Positions 42,880-50,825 of a DNA stretch of 64,000 bases are shown here, piece after piece. The translations under genes were made by a program, and so were the position numbers. The stretch comes from Streptomyces phaeofaciens (GTDB taxonomy: Bacteria; Actinomycetota; Actinomycetes; Streptomycetales; Streptomycetaceae). Numbering within the stretch: position 1 is the first letter of the stretch; each line of letters opens with the position of its first letter. The notes under the pieces were generated by a model. It had not been told where the DNA came from. It made no database searches and saw nothing but the letters and a program-made list of their open reading frames with translations. The DNA lies in assembly GCF_014648915.1 (NCBI RefSeq), contig NZ_BMSA01000020.1:58850-122849 (forward strand), written 5' to 3'.

Positions 42880-43424
42880 ACGCGCTCCTTCCACGCGGAC
42901 CGGGGCACGTCCCACGCGGACCGGGGCACGTCGTCACCGTACGCCGCGCCGCGTGCGGCAGCCGCCCCGTGCAGAGCGCTCACGCGGCGCGTCAGGACCC
43001 CGGACCGGACCAGCAGGGTGGCCGCGAGTGCCAGGAGCAGGGCCGAGCTGTCCTGGTGGACGCCCAACACGGCGCCCAGGGCGAAGAGACCCACGCGCAG
43101 TGCTATCCCGACGCCCCAGACGAGCGCGCTCGCCTTGGTGCTCCTGCTCCACACCGCGCCGTCCGGCTCCACCCATATCCGGGTGGTCCAGGCCCAGCCG
43201 GCTCCCATGGCCACGCCCACGATCAGCTCGGCGCCGAGCACCAGGGCCGACGCGGTGTGGTGGTGGGCGTCGAGAAGACCGGGTTCACGCAGAGCCACGA
43301 CGGCCAGGATCCCGGGCAGGATCCACCACCGCCGGTCCGTGTCGAGGCGGCTCGCACGGAACTGCCTCACGATCACCACTACGACCACGGCCACGATCAG
43401 CAGCGCGTCGACAAGCCCGGACAT
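42876..43424 (-). CDS. DUF1453/CcdC-like membrane protein coupled to the NarL-type system
   Basis: 182 aa, ATG at 43424 with GGAGG 5 nt upstream. Four to five hydrophobic helices: VDALLIVAVVVVVIVRQF, WWILPGILAVVALREP, a third with GAELIVGVAMGAGWAW, then VGIALRVGLFALGAVLG and SALLLALAATLLVRSG. It resembles CcdC/DUF1453 small membrane proteins. The C-terminus ends with a duplicated DVPRSAW motif caused by a 19-bp direct repeat at about 42892-42930. First gene of a three-gene operon with kinase and regulator, each overlapping the next by four nt. Likely a membrane sensor partner, by inference. Confidence 0.82.
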   Translation of the reverse strand: MSGLVDALLIVAVVVVVIVRQFRASRLDTDRRWWILPGILAVVALREPGLLDAHHHTASALVLGAELIVGVAMGAGWAWTTRIWVEPDGAVWSRSTKASALVWGVGIALRVGLFALGAVLGVHQDSSALLLALAATLLVRSGVLTRRVSALHGAAAARGAAYGDDVPRSAWDVPRSAWKERV

Positions 43425-43777
43425 CACAGCCTCCGCCAGCGGGAAGGGGGTACCGGCAGCGGGCGCTGCCGACGCCTTCGACGCTACGGAATCGCGCAGG
43501 TCAGCAGATCGGCGCGAGGTGGAACACGGGTGGATCTCCGCGGGGCGGGGTCCTCCACCCATGGGTGGAGTCACCCCCGGAACACCCCGGCCGATCCCAG
43601 CCGATCTCAGCCGGTCCCAGTCGAGGCCGGCCGGTCCCAGTCGAGGCCGGCCGAGCCCGGCCGGCCTCGGTCGACCTGGCCTGACCCGAGCACGACTCCC
43701 ACGCCCGGGCCGGGCCATGCCGCTCCACCGCTCCAGCCCGTCGATCCGCCCGCGATGCCCCAGGCGGAGCGCACCGG
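43425..43777. other. intergenic region downstream of parE
   Basis: 353 bp. Contains a decameric repeat array (43591-43650), GC-rich, plus the promoter for the DUF1453 operon at the 43425 end. No gene seen. Confidence 0.5.
43591..43650. repeat. decamer repeats and a perfect 20-bp tandem repeat
   Basis: The 20-mer CCGGTCCCAGTCGAGGCCGG occurs twice in tandem (43611-43630 and 43631-43650), preceded by degenerate CCGATCCCAG and CCGATCTCAG units. Confidence 0.85.
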
Positions 43778-45901
43778 CTACGCGTCGATGCGTGACCGGT
43801 CCAGCGTCGCCGCCGAGCTGGAGATGAATTCCTTGCGGGGTGCCACGTCGTTGCCCATGAGCAGGTCGAACACCTGCTCGGCCGCCTCGAGGTCGGACAG
43901 GTTGATACGGCGCAGGGTGCGGTGACGGGGGTCCATCGTCGTCTCGGCCAGCTGGTCGGCGTCCATCTCACCGAGACCCTTGTAGCGCTGGATGGAGTCC
44001 TTGTACCGGACACCCTTGCTCTGGAATTCCATGAGCTTGTCGCGCAGCTCACGGTCCGAGTACGTGTACACGTACTTGTCCTGGCCCCGCTTCGGCTGGA
44101 CCAGTTCGATGCGGTGCAGCGGGGGCACCGCGGCGAACACCCGGCCAGCCTCGACCATGGGTCGCATGTAGCGCTGGAACAGGGTGAGCAGCAGGCACCG
44201 AATGTGGGAGCCGTCGACATCGGCGTCGGTCATCATGATGATCTTGCCGTAGCGGGCGGCGTCGATGTCGAAGGTCCGCCCGGAGCCGGCCCCTATGACC
44301 TGGATGATCGCGCCGCACTCGGCGTTCTTCAGCATGTCGGTGACGGACGACTTCTGGACGTTGAGGATCTTGCCCCGGATCGGCAGCAGCGCCTGGAACT
44401 CGGAGTTCCGGGCGAGCTTCGCCGTACCGAGAGCGGAGTCGCCCTCGACGATGAACAGCTCGCTGCGGTCGACGTCGTCACTGCGGCAGTCGGCGAGCTT
44501 GGCGGGCAGCGACGATGACTCCAGGGCCGTCTTGCGGCGCTGCGCGTCCTTGTGCTGGCGGGCGGCGATACGCGTGCGTGCCGCGGCGACCGCCTTCTCC
44601 ATGACGACCCGGGCCTGCGCCGCCGCGTCCCGCTTGGTGGACGTCAGGAACGCCTTGAGTTCCTTGGCGATCACGGTGTTCACGATGCGGCGGGCGGCCG
44701 AGGTGCCGAGCACCTCCTTGGTCTGGCCCTCGAACTGCGGCTCGGCGAGGCGGACGGTGACGACGGCGGTCAGGCCCTCCAGGGCGTCGTCCTTGACGAT
44801 GTCGTCCTCGGCGACACGCAGCAGCTTCTTGGCACGCAGCACCTCGTTCATGGTGCTGGCCACAGCCGTCTCGAAGCCCGCGACGTGTGTACCGCCCTTG
44901 GGGGTGGCGATGATGTTCACGAACGACTTCAGGTTCGTGTCGTAGCCCGTGCCCCACCGCATCGCGACATCCACGTCGAGCTCACGGGTGACCTGGGTCG
45001 GCGTCATCTGGCCGTGCTCGTCCAGGACCGGGACGGTCTCCCTGAACGTGCCCTGGCCGGTCAGGCGGAGGACGTCGCAGACGGCCTTGTCGGTGGCCAG
45101 GTACTCGCAGAACTCGCTGATGCCGCCGTCGAAGCGGAAGGACTCCTCACCCTTGCTGCCGCCCTCGCCCAGGCCGTACTCGTCGCGGACGACGATGGTC
45201 AGGCCCGGCACCAGGAACGCGGTCTGGCGGGCGCGCTGGTGGAGGTGCTCCAAGGAGAGCTTGGCGTCCTTGAGGAAGATCTGGCGGTCGGCCCAGTAGC
45301 GCACGCGCGTGCCGGTGCGGGTCCTGGCGATCCTCTTGGCCTTGCGCAGGCCGGCCTGGGAGTCGAACTTGGCGTCGGGGCCGTCCGCGGCGAAGGCGCC
45401 GGGGACGCCTCTGCGGAAGCTGATCGCGTGCGTGTTGCCGTTGCGGTCCACCTCGACGTCGAGGCGGGCGGACAGGGCGTTCACGACGGAGGCACCGACA
45501 CCGTGCAGACCTCCGGAGGCGGCGTAGGACCCACCGCCGAACTTGCCGCCGGCGTGCAGCTTGGTCATCACGACCTCGACGCCGGAGAGGCCGGTCTTGG
45601 GCTCGACGTCGACGGGGATGCCTCGGCCGTTGTCACGCACCTCGACCGAGGCGTCGTCGTGGAGGATCACCTCGATGTGGTCGCAATAGCCACCGAGAGC
45701 CTCGTCGACGGAGTTGTCGATGATCTCCCACAGGCAGTGCATCAGACCACGGCTGTCGGTCGACCCGATGTACATGCCCGGACGCTTCCGCACGGCCTCG
45801 AGCCCCTCGAGGACGAGCAGGTGCCGCGCGGTGTAGTTGGAACCGTCCCGGTCTGCTCCTGCCAGCAGAGCTGTGGACGGCACGGACGTTTCGGCGGTCA
45901 C
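43778..45901 (-). CDS. parE: DNA topoisomerase IV subunit B
   Basis: 707 aa. GHKL ATPase with EIIDNSVDEALGGY, DNGRGIPVDV and GGLHGVGASVVNALS; the transducer domain follows; the TOPRIM part has EGDSALGTAKLARN and MMTDADVDGSHIRCLLLTLF. The sequence after KGLGEMDADQLAETTMDP is typical of type IIA B-subunits. Start GTG at 45901 with GAGGAG 8 nt upstream. Its length and EGDSALG (rather than GyrB EGDSAGG) support ParE. It pairs with ParC at 28.6 kb to decatenate chromosomes, needed for multigenomic hyphae dividing into spores. Sits next to hrdB as in other Streptomyces. Confidence 0.95.
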   Translation of the reverse strand: MTAETSVPSTALLAGADRDGSNYTARHLLVLEGLEAVRKRPGMYIGSTDSRGLMHCLWEIIDNSVDEALGGYCDHIEVILHDDASVEVRDNGRGIPVDVEPKTGLSGVEVVMTKLHAGGKFGGGSYAASGGLHGVGASVVNALSARLDVEVDRNGNTHAISFRRGVPGAFAADGPDAKFDSQAGLRKAKRIARTRTGTRVRYWADRQIFLKDAKLSLEHLHQRARQTAFLVPGLTIVVRDEYGLGEGGSKGEESFRFDGGISEFCEYLATDKAVCDVLRLTGQGTFRETVPVLDEHGQMTPTQVTRELDVDVAMRWGTGYDTNLKSFVNIIATPKGGTHVAGFETAVASTMNEVLRAKKLLRVAEDDIVKDDALEGLTAVVTVRLAEPQFEGQTKEVLGTSAARRIVNTVIAKELKAFLTSTKRDAAAQARVVMEKAVAAARTRIAARQHKDAQRRKTALESSSLPAKLADCRSDDVDRSELFIVEGDSALGTAKLARNSEFQALLPIRGKILNVQKSSVTDMLKNAECGAIIQVIGAGSGRTFDIDAARYGKIIMMTDADVDGSHIRCLLLTLFQRYMRPMVEAGRVFAAVPPLHRIELVQPKRGQDKYVYTYSDRELRDKLMEFQSKGVRYKDSIQRYKGLGEMDADQLAETTMDPRHRTLRRINLSDLEAAEQVFDLLMGNDVAPRKEFISSSAATLDRSRIDA

Positions 45902-46161
45902 GCGGTTCGCTCCTCGCTGAATTTCAGGTGGGGCCCTTCTGGGTAAGGGCGCGGCATCATTCGCCGCCAAGAGGGTACCGAGGCCTGGTAGAGCCGTTGT
46001 CACGCCACCCTCGTCTGAACTCAGACTAGTCCAGAGTCGCATGGGTGTTCGATCCCTCGATGGAGTGAAGTACATATCACGTTCCCTTCGACGCATGAAC
46101 CATTTAGGCTCCGGGCACGTCCTCATGAACAAACCGGCAACCCAGCCGGGAGGACCGAACC

Positions 46162-46185
46162 ATGACCGACAGCGCGAAACCGTAA
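46162..46185 (+). other. possible seven-codon leader ORF
   Basis: ATG at 46162 preceded by GGGAGG, reading MTDSAKP then TAA. Lies 161 bp upstream of the small Cys-protein gene and before a hairpin; an upstream leader ORF is possible but unproven. Confidence 0.3.
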
Positions 46186-46240
46186 GCACCACAGACACGC
46201 AATACGGCACATTCGCCGCCAAACCGGCAGCAGACGGCCA

Positions 46241-46263
46241 CCTCGAAAGATTTTTTTTCGAGG
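46241..46263 (+). promoter_or_regulatory. A/T-rich hairpin in the leader of the small Cys-protein gene
   Basis: CCTCGAAA-GATTTTT-TTTCGAGG: 8-bp perfect stem followed by A-rich sequence, 82 nt before the gene start. Could be an attenuator or protein-binding site. Confidence 0.4.
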
Positions 46264-46345
46264 AAAAGCCACGAGCGGGAACGTTTTGGGGCTGGTTGGA
46301 TGTTGACCCTGGTACGACAGCTCGTCGAGCTAGAGAAGAGGCGAC

Positions 46346-46573
46346 GTGACTACTGTTCTGACCCCCGCGAGCCCGCTGACGGCCGCTGACCGCTGCGACC
46401 GCTGCGGCGCCCAGGCGTACGTACGCGTCGTCCTGCTCAGCGGCGGAGAACTGCTCTTCTGCGCCCACCACGGCCGCAAGTTCGAGCCGGAGCTCAAGAA
46501 GATCGCCGCTGAGATACAGGACGAGACGGAGCGGCTCACCGTTCCTGCATCCGCCTCCGAAGAAGAGCGCTGA
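46346..46573 (+). CDS. small Cys/His protein (DUF7455-like)
   Basis: 75 aa from the GTG at 46346, with GAAGAGG about 5 nt upstream. Metal-site pattern CDRCGAQAY then FCAHHGRKF: a CxxC pair and a CxHH pair that could bind Zn. The C-terminus is a Glu-rich helix. Conserved small protein in Streptomyces, always near hrdB as I recall. Function unknown. Followed by a strong terminator. Confidence 0.85.
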   Translation: MTTVLTPASPLTAADRCDRCGAQAYVRVVLLSGGELLFCAHHGRKFEPELKKIAAEIQDETERLTVPASASEEER

Positions 46574-46615
46574 TTCGCGTCCACGACGAGCGAGGACCGG
46601 CACAGGCCGGTACGC

Positions 46616-46648
46616 GGCGGCGGCCCCTGGACACCAGGGGCCGCCGCC
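46616..46648. terminator. terminator after the small Cys-protein gene
   Basis: GGCGGCGGCCCCTGG / CCAGGGGCCGCCGCC, 15-bp perfect stem, loop ACA; between convergent stop codons at 46573 and 46692. Confidence 0.9.
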
Positions 46649-46691
46649 CGTTCTCGTACCGTGAAGCCCTGCCTCACGGCAGACGGAACAC

Positions 46692-47597
46692 TCAGGCGCC
46701 GCCAGGAGCCGCGACAGCGCCCGAACGGGCCGCTGAAGCGGCCTGAGGCGTCGCGAGAGCCCCCGCGGGCGCGGCACTCGACGCGAGTACCCGCATGACG
46801 TCCGAGACGCGCGTGTAGACGCCTGGGCTCTCCGCCCGTCCGCAGCCGCTGCCCCAGGACACCAGCCCGATCAGCCGACCCTGAGCGACCAGCGGTCCAC
46901 CGCTGTCTCCCTGGCAGGAGTCACGGCCGCCCCGCTGCTCGCCGGCGCACACCATGCTCGCCGCGAGGTAGGTGCCGTCGGCCGAGGCGGGATAGGCCCG
47001 CTCGCAGAGCGCATCGGCCAGCACATGCACCGGGGCGGCCCGCAGGCTGTGCGCGTAGGCCCCGTACCCCGTGGTGTCGCCCCATCCGTAGACCGCGGCT
47101 CCGGTACCGGGCGCGTAGGCCGGATCCCCCGCGGCGGCCATGGGGATGACCGCAGCCTCCGGCAGTGCCTCGGCAAGGGTGAGTACGGCGAAGTCGCCCG
47201 CGTTGCTGGAACTGTCGTAGTGCGGGTTCACCCAGGTACTCCGCACGGCGATCTCCCGGCCTGTGTCCGTGTACAGGTCTGTACGGCCCGCGATGACCTT
47301 CAGATCGCGTACCCGCTCCGGCGGCGCTCCCAGAGCGTCCTCGCCCAGACAGTGGGCCGCCGTGAGGACAGTGGTCGAGCCGACCGCCACACCGCCGCAG
47401 AACTGCCCCGACCGCGTACCTCCGAACCGGTCACGGCTGGACAGTGCGACCGTCCAGGGGCTTTGCGAGACATCGACGGGAAAGCCGCCCACGACGCCGT
47501 CGGAGGCTGCCGGGGCGGCCGACAGCAAAGGTATGGCGGCCACCGCGGCCGCGAGAATCAACGGCCGGGTCAGCGCCCGGACCAGGGGACGACGCAT
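46692..47597 (-). CDS. secreted trypsin-like serine protease
   Basis: 301 aa. Signal peptide at residues 1-32 (RR start, hydrophobic core, Ala-rich end), short propeptide, then VVGGFPVDVSQSPW as the usual new N-terminus. Catalytic triad: His in TAAHC, Asp in NAGDFAVLTL, Ser in DSCQGDSGGPL. The Asp six residues before the active Ser predicts trypsin-like (Arg/Lys) specificity. Six or more cysteines can pair as in streptomycete trypsins. The last 35 residues are an Ala-rich tail. Convergent with the Cys-protein gene. ATG at 47597; weak upstream site. Confidence 0.94.
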   Translation of the reverse strand: MRRPLVRALTRPLILAAAVAAIPLLSAAPAASDGVVGGFPVDVSQSPWTVALSSRDRFGGTRSGQFCGGVAVGSTTVLTAAHCLGEDALGAPPERVRDLKVIAGRTDLYTDTGREIAVRSTWVNPHYDSSSNAGDFAVLTLAEALPEAAVIPMAAAGDPAYAPGTGAAVYGWGDTTGYGAYAHSLRAAPVHVLADALCERAYPASADGTYLAASMVCAGEQRGGRDSCQGDSGGPLVAQGRLIGLVSWGSGCGRAESPGVYTRVSDVMRVLASSAAPAGALATPQAASAARSGAVAAPGGA

Positions 47598-47673
47598 ACA
47601 CGCTCCTCACACTGAAGTGATCGATGGACACCCAGAGTGATTCAGCGGACGGCACCCCGCACCCGCGCGCCCA

Positions 47674-47717
47674 CGCCGAAGGCCCGGCTCCCCTGACGGG
47701 AGGCCGGGCCTTCGGCG
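47674..47717 (-). terminator. hrdB terminator
   Basis: CGCCGAAGGCCCGGC / GCCGGGCCTTCGGCG, 15-bp stem, 16 nt after the hrdB stop. Confidence 0.85.
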
Positions 47718-47732
47718 TCGTACGACAGCGAC

Positions 47733-49277
47733 CTAGTCGAGGTAGTCGCGCAGCACCTGCGAACGCGACGGGTGACGCAGCTTCGACATGGTCTTGGACT
47801 CGATCTGGCGGATGCGCTCACGCGTGACGCCGTACACCTTGCCGATCTCGTCGAGGGTCTTCGGCTGACCGTCGGTGAGACCGAACCGCATGGAGACGAC
47901 GCCGGCCTCGCGCTCGGAGAGCGTGTCGAGGACGGAGTGCAGCTGTTCCTGGAGCAGGGTGAAGCTGACCGCGTCGGCCGGGACGACGGCCTCGGAGTCC
48001 TCGATGAGGTCACCGAACTCGCTGTCACCGTCCTCACCCAGCGGGGTGTGGAGGGAGATCGGCTCACGGCCGTACTTCTGGACCTCGATGACCTTCTCCG
48101 GGGTCATGTCGAGTTCCTTGGCCAGCTCCTCCGGGGTGGGCTCGCGGCCCAGGTCCTGGAGCATCTGGCGCTGCACGCGCGCGAGCTTGTTGATGACCTC
48201 GACCATGTGCACCGGGATACGGATGGTGCGGGCCTGGTCGGCCATGGCGCGGGTGATCGCCTGACGGATCCACCAGGTGGCGTACGTGGAGAACTTGTAG
48301 CCCTTGGTGTAGTCGAACTTCTCGACCGCGCGGATCAGACCGAGGTTGCCCTCTTGGATGAGGTCCAGGAAGAGCATGCCGCGGCCGGTGTAGCGCTTGG
48401 CCAGGGAGACCACCAGACGGAGGTTGGCCTCCAGGAGGTGGTTCTTGGCGCGGCGGCCGTCCTCGGCGATGATCTCGAGCTCGCGCTTGAGCTTCGGGGC
48501 GAGCTTGTCGGCGTTGGCCAGCTTGTCCTCGGCGAACAGACCGGCCTCGATGCGCTTGGCGAGCTCGACCTCCTGCTCGGCGTTGAGCAGGGGGACCTTG
48601 CCGATCTGCTTGAGGTAGTCCTTGACCGGGTCGGCCGTGGCGCCCGCCGCCGCGACCTGCTGGGCCGGCGCGTCGTCCTCGTCCTCGTCGGAGAGGACGA
48701 AGCCCGCGCTCTCGGTGCCCTCCGGCTCGTCGCCGCCCTTGGGAGCGTCCTCGAGGACCTCGTCCTCGACCAGCTCGGCGTCGTCCTTCTTGGCGGCGGT
48801 CTTCTTGGCCGCCGTCTTCTTGGCGGGGGCGGCCTTCTTCGCGACAGCCTTCTTGGCGGTCGTCGTCTTCTTGGCAGCCGCCTTCTTGGCGGGGGCGGCG
48901 TCGTCTGCGGGATCGTCCACAGCGGGGGCGGCCGGGGCAGCCGTCGTGGAGGCGGTGGCCTTCCTCGTCGTCACCGTCTTCGCCGCCACTGTCTTGGTGG
49001 CGGTGCGCTTGGCCGGACTCTTCGCTGCGACGCTCTTTCGGGTGCGCTTGGGCTCCGCGGCACTGACCATCAGCGTCACACCCTCTTCCTCGAGGATCTG
49101 GTTGAGGCTGCGCAGTACGTTCTTCCACTGAGTGGCCGGAATCTGGTCAGCTTCGAAGGCCCGACGCACATCGTCGCCGGCGATCTGCCCCTCAGCCTTT
49201 CCCCGCTCAATGAGCGCCATGACAGAGACGGACTCGGCGATCTCCGGCGGGAGCGTACGGGATGTGCTGGCCGACAC
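47733..49277 (-). CDS. hrdB: HrdB, principal RNA polymerase sigma factor
   Basis: 514 aa. The N-terminal region 1.1-like part is followed by a long Ala/Lys/Thr-rich linker (residues about 80-175) peculiar to actinomycete principal sigma factors, then region 1.2 (DPVKDYLKQIGKVPLLNAEQEVELAKRIE), region 2 (LIQEGNLGLIRAVEKFDYTKGYKFSTYATWWIRQAITR), region 3 and region 4.2 (TRERIRQIESKTMSKLRHPSR). These are conserved residue for residue with typical RpoD. Start GTG at 49277 with GAGAGG 6 nt upstream. A SigR-like promoter lies upstream (49432-49458). Essential housekeeping sigma factor of Streptomyces. Confidence 0.98.
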   Translation of the reverse strand: MSASTSRTLPPEIAESVSVMALIERGKAEGQIAGDDVRRAFEADQIPATQWKNVLRSLNQILEEEGVTLMVSAAEPKRTRKSVAAKSPAKRTATKTVAAKTVTTRKATASTTAAPAAPAVDDPADDAAPAKKAAAKKTTTAKKAVAKKAAPAKKTAAKKTAAKKDDAELVEDEVLEDAPKGGDEPEGTESAGFVLSDEDEDDAPAQQVAAAGATADPVKDYLKQIGKVPLLNAEQEVELAKRIEAGLFAEDKLANADKLAPKLKRELEIIAEDGRRAKNHLLEANLRLVVSLAKRYTGRGMLFLDLIQEGNLGLIRAVEKFDYTKGYKFSTYATWWIRQAITRAMADQARTIRIPVHMVEVINKLARVQRQMLQDLGREPTPEELAKELDMTPEKVIEVQKYGREPISLHTPLGEDGDSEFGDLIEDSEAVVPADAVSFTLLQEQLHSVLDTLSEREAGVVSMRFGLTDGQPKTLDEIGKVYGVTRERIRQIESKTMSKLRHPSRSQVLRDYLD

Positions 49278-49431
49278 GAACAACCTCTCGGAACGTTGGA
49301 AAACGGCTTCCGGCCCCGTCCACGACGGACAGGAGCCGACCACCGGCGCCTGGGGGTGGGCCGACGGTGCGGGCGGGGGCCGGGAAGATTCACAGCGCCG
49401 TGAACGGCGTCCGTATTCCCTCCTCGACTGT

Positions 49432-49458
49432 CACCTCTTAGGTCATCGCGTTGTTCCC
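49432..49458 (-). promoter_or_regulatory. candidate SigR-type promoter of hrdB
   Basis: On the minus strand GGGAAC - 18 nt - GTG, close to the SigR consensus GGGAAT-N18-GTT. The hrdB p2 promoter of S. coelicolor is SigR-dependent, so location fits; the -10 GTG deviates at the last base. Confidence 0.5.
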
Positions 49459-49572
49459 AAGAGCGTTACGCCCAATCTTCGTGGCCCGAGTCACACCCCG
49501 TAAGTTCCCAAAAATGGGCATACCTGAACACGTGCGGGCACCTGCGGCACCCGTGCCCGTTCTGCGCCTCTC

Positions 49573-49642
49573 CAGGCGATCTTTCCGGTGACCCTTCCGG
49601 CGATCTCTCCGGCAATACGCCTGGCGATCTTTCCGGCGACCT
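49573..49642. repeat. degenerate tandem repeat of about 20 bp between hrdB and whiH
   Basis: Four imperfect copies of (C)TTTCCGGCGATCTCTCCGGC in one orientation. Non-coding by position. Confidence 0.6.
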
Positions 49643-49659
49643 CACGTCACGACACGCCG

Positions 49660-49699
49660 TCGGACCCCACGGCCCCGGGACGGGTTCCGCGGGGTCCGA
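49660..49699 (-). terminator. possible whiH terminator
   Basis: TCGGACCCC / GGGGTCCGA, 9-bp perfect stem with a 22-nt GC-rich loop, 77 nt past the whiH stop. Confidence 0.5.
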
Positions 49700-49775
49700 C
49701 GGTGGGCGGGGAGCCGGCCGGGGATGACGCAGGAGGGGGGAGGCACCCCCGGGCCGTACCACCCGCGGAGTGCGG

Positions 49776-50663
49776 TCAGTGCTCGCGCGGCGCCGGCACG
49801 ACTCGCTCCACCTCGGGGTGGACGGTCAGCAGCTGGCGCATGGCGGTCTCGGCGGCCATGCCGTCGGCCGCGGCCAGGGCGTCGACGATCCTGCCGTGGT
49901 GCGCCAGCGACACCTCGTTCGGCCGGTCGCAGCCCGTGACGGGGCCGCCCGAGACCTGGAGGGCCGCCGACACGATCCCCGAGAGGTGCTCCAGCATGCG
50001 GTTTCCCGCGATCTGGATGAGCAGCGTGTGGAACTCCGCGTCGGCCCGGGAGTACGTGAGCGCGTCACCCTGCGCCATGGCGTGGCCCATGATCTCGACC
50101 ATGTCACCGAGCCGCTGCTGGATGTCCTCACGGCCGTGCCCGGCAGCGAGACGGGCTGCCAGCGGCTCGATCGTCCAGCGCAGCTCGCTCAGCTCGCGCC
50201 GCTGGTCGTCGCGCTGCGGACCGAAGGCCCGCCACTCGATGATGTCGGGGTCCAGGAGGTTCCAGTCACTGACGGGACGCACACGCGTGCCGACGTTCGG
50301 CCGGGCACTGACCAGGCCCTTGGCCTCCAGGACGCGGAGCGACTCACGGACGACGGTGCGGGACACCTCGAAACGCTGGCCGATCTCCTCGGGCACCAGC
50401 GGGCGGTCGGCCCCCAGGTCACCCGAGACGATCATCTGGCCCAGCTGCTGGACGAGTTGGCCGTGCAGTCCGCGTCCGCGGTTGCCCGCGCTGCGCCGGC
50501 CCACGCGGCCCAGCTCGGGATCCACGCCCTCCCACACGGGAGCTCCGACGCGGTCGACGGCGGGCGCGTCGGCGTAGGGGTAGCGGTCGAGTTCGCCCGG
50601 GCCGGCCAGACCGGAGTCGGCGGAGCGGGCGGCGGTCATCATGGTGTGCGCAAGGGTACTCAC
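49776..50663 (-). CDS. whiH: WhiH, GntR-family sporulation regulator
   Basis: 295 aa from the GTG at 50663 (STLAHTMMTAARSADSGLAGP), with AAAGGA just upstream. Disordered N-terminal extension of about 65 residues, GntR winged helix at about 66-130 (VPEEIGQRFEVSRTVVRESLRVLEAKGL), and a helical C-terminal ligand domain with His residues (EFHTLL, AHHGRIV). WhiH is needed for sporulation septation in aerial hyphae, is transcribed by SigWhiG and represses itself in S. coelicolor; hrdB next to whiH supports the identification. A WhiG-like -10 lies about 95 bp upstream. Confidence 0.94.
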   Translation of the reverse strand: MSTLAHTMMTAARSADSGLAGPGELDRYPYADAPAVDRVGAPVWEGVDPELGRVGRRSAGNRGRGLHGQLVQQLGQMIVSGDLGADRPLVPEEIGQRFEVSRTVVRESLRVLEAKGLVSARPNVGTRVRPVSDWNLLDPDIIEWRAFGPQRDDQRRELSELRWTIEPLAARLAAGHGREDIQQRLGDMVEIMGHAMAQGDALTYSRADAEFHTLLIQIAGNRMLEHLSGIVSAALQVSGGPVTGCDRPNEVSLAHHGRIVDALAAADGMAAETAMRQLLTVHPEVERVVPAPREH

Positions 50664-50755
50664 GGATCCTTTGTCGGCGCCGCTCCCAACTCCCTTGAGG
50701 TCTTTGGTGAAAAGCACACGAAAGGGTGATCGCTCACACCGTCGCAATTGACGCC

Positions 50756-50763
50756 TTATCGGA
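50756..50763 (-). promoter_or_regulatory. WhiG-type -10 element upstream of whiH
   Basis: Minus strand TCCGATAA, one base from the WhiG -10 GCCGATAA. The -35 (TAAA) is not evident at the expected 15-nt distance. Confidence 0.5.
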
Positions 50764-50825
50764 AAGAAATGGGCGTTCTCCGGGGAGTTGCGCACATGAC
50801 CGAAACATATGGTTGCGGACGGTCG

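Larger units (their letters stand above)
45902..46345. other. divergent intergenic region between parE and a small Cys-rich gene
   Basis: 444 bp. It contains a seven-codon mini-ORF (46162-46185) with a GGGAGG ribosome site, then a hairpin at 46241-46263, and a TTGACC hexamer at 46303-46308. A 102-codon open frame exists (46041-46349) but has no gene-like start or conserved segment, so I do not call it. Confidence 0.5.
49278..49775. other. intergenic region between hrdB and whiH
   Basis: 498 bp. Near hrdB: a SigR-like promoter (49432-49458) and A-rich stretch CCCAAAAATGGGCAT. Further on: degenerate CTTTCCGGCGAT repeats (49573-49642) and a candidate terminator for whiH (49660-49699). Confidence 0.6.

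Noticed and set aside
46041..46349. 102-codon plus-strand frame between parE and the small Cys gene
   Set aside because: No credible start or conservation; a separate short frame and hairpin explain the region better.
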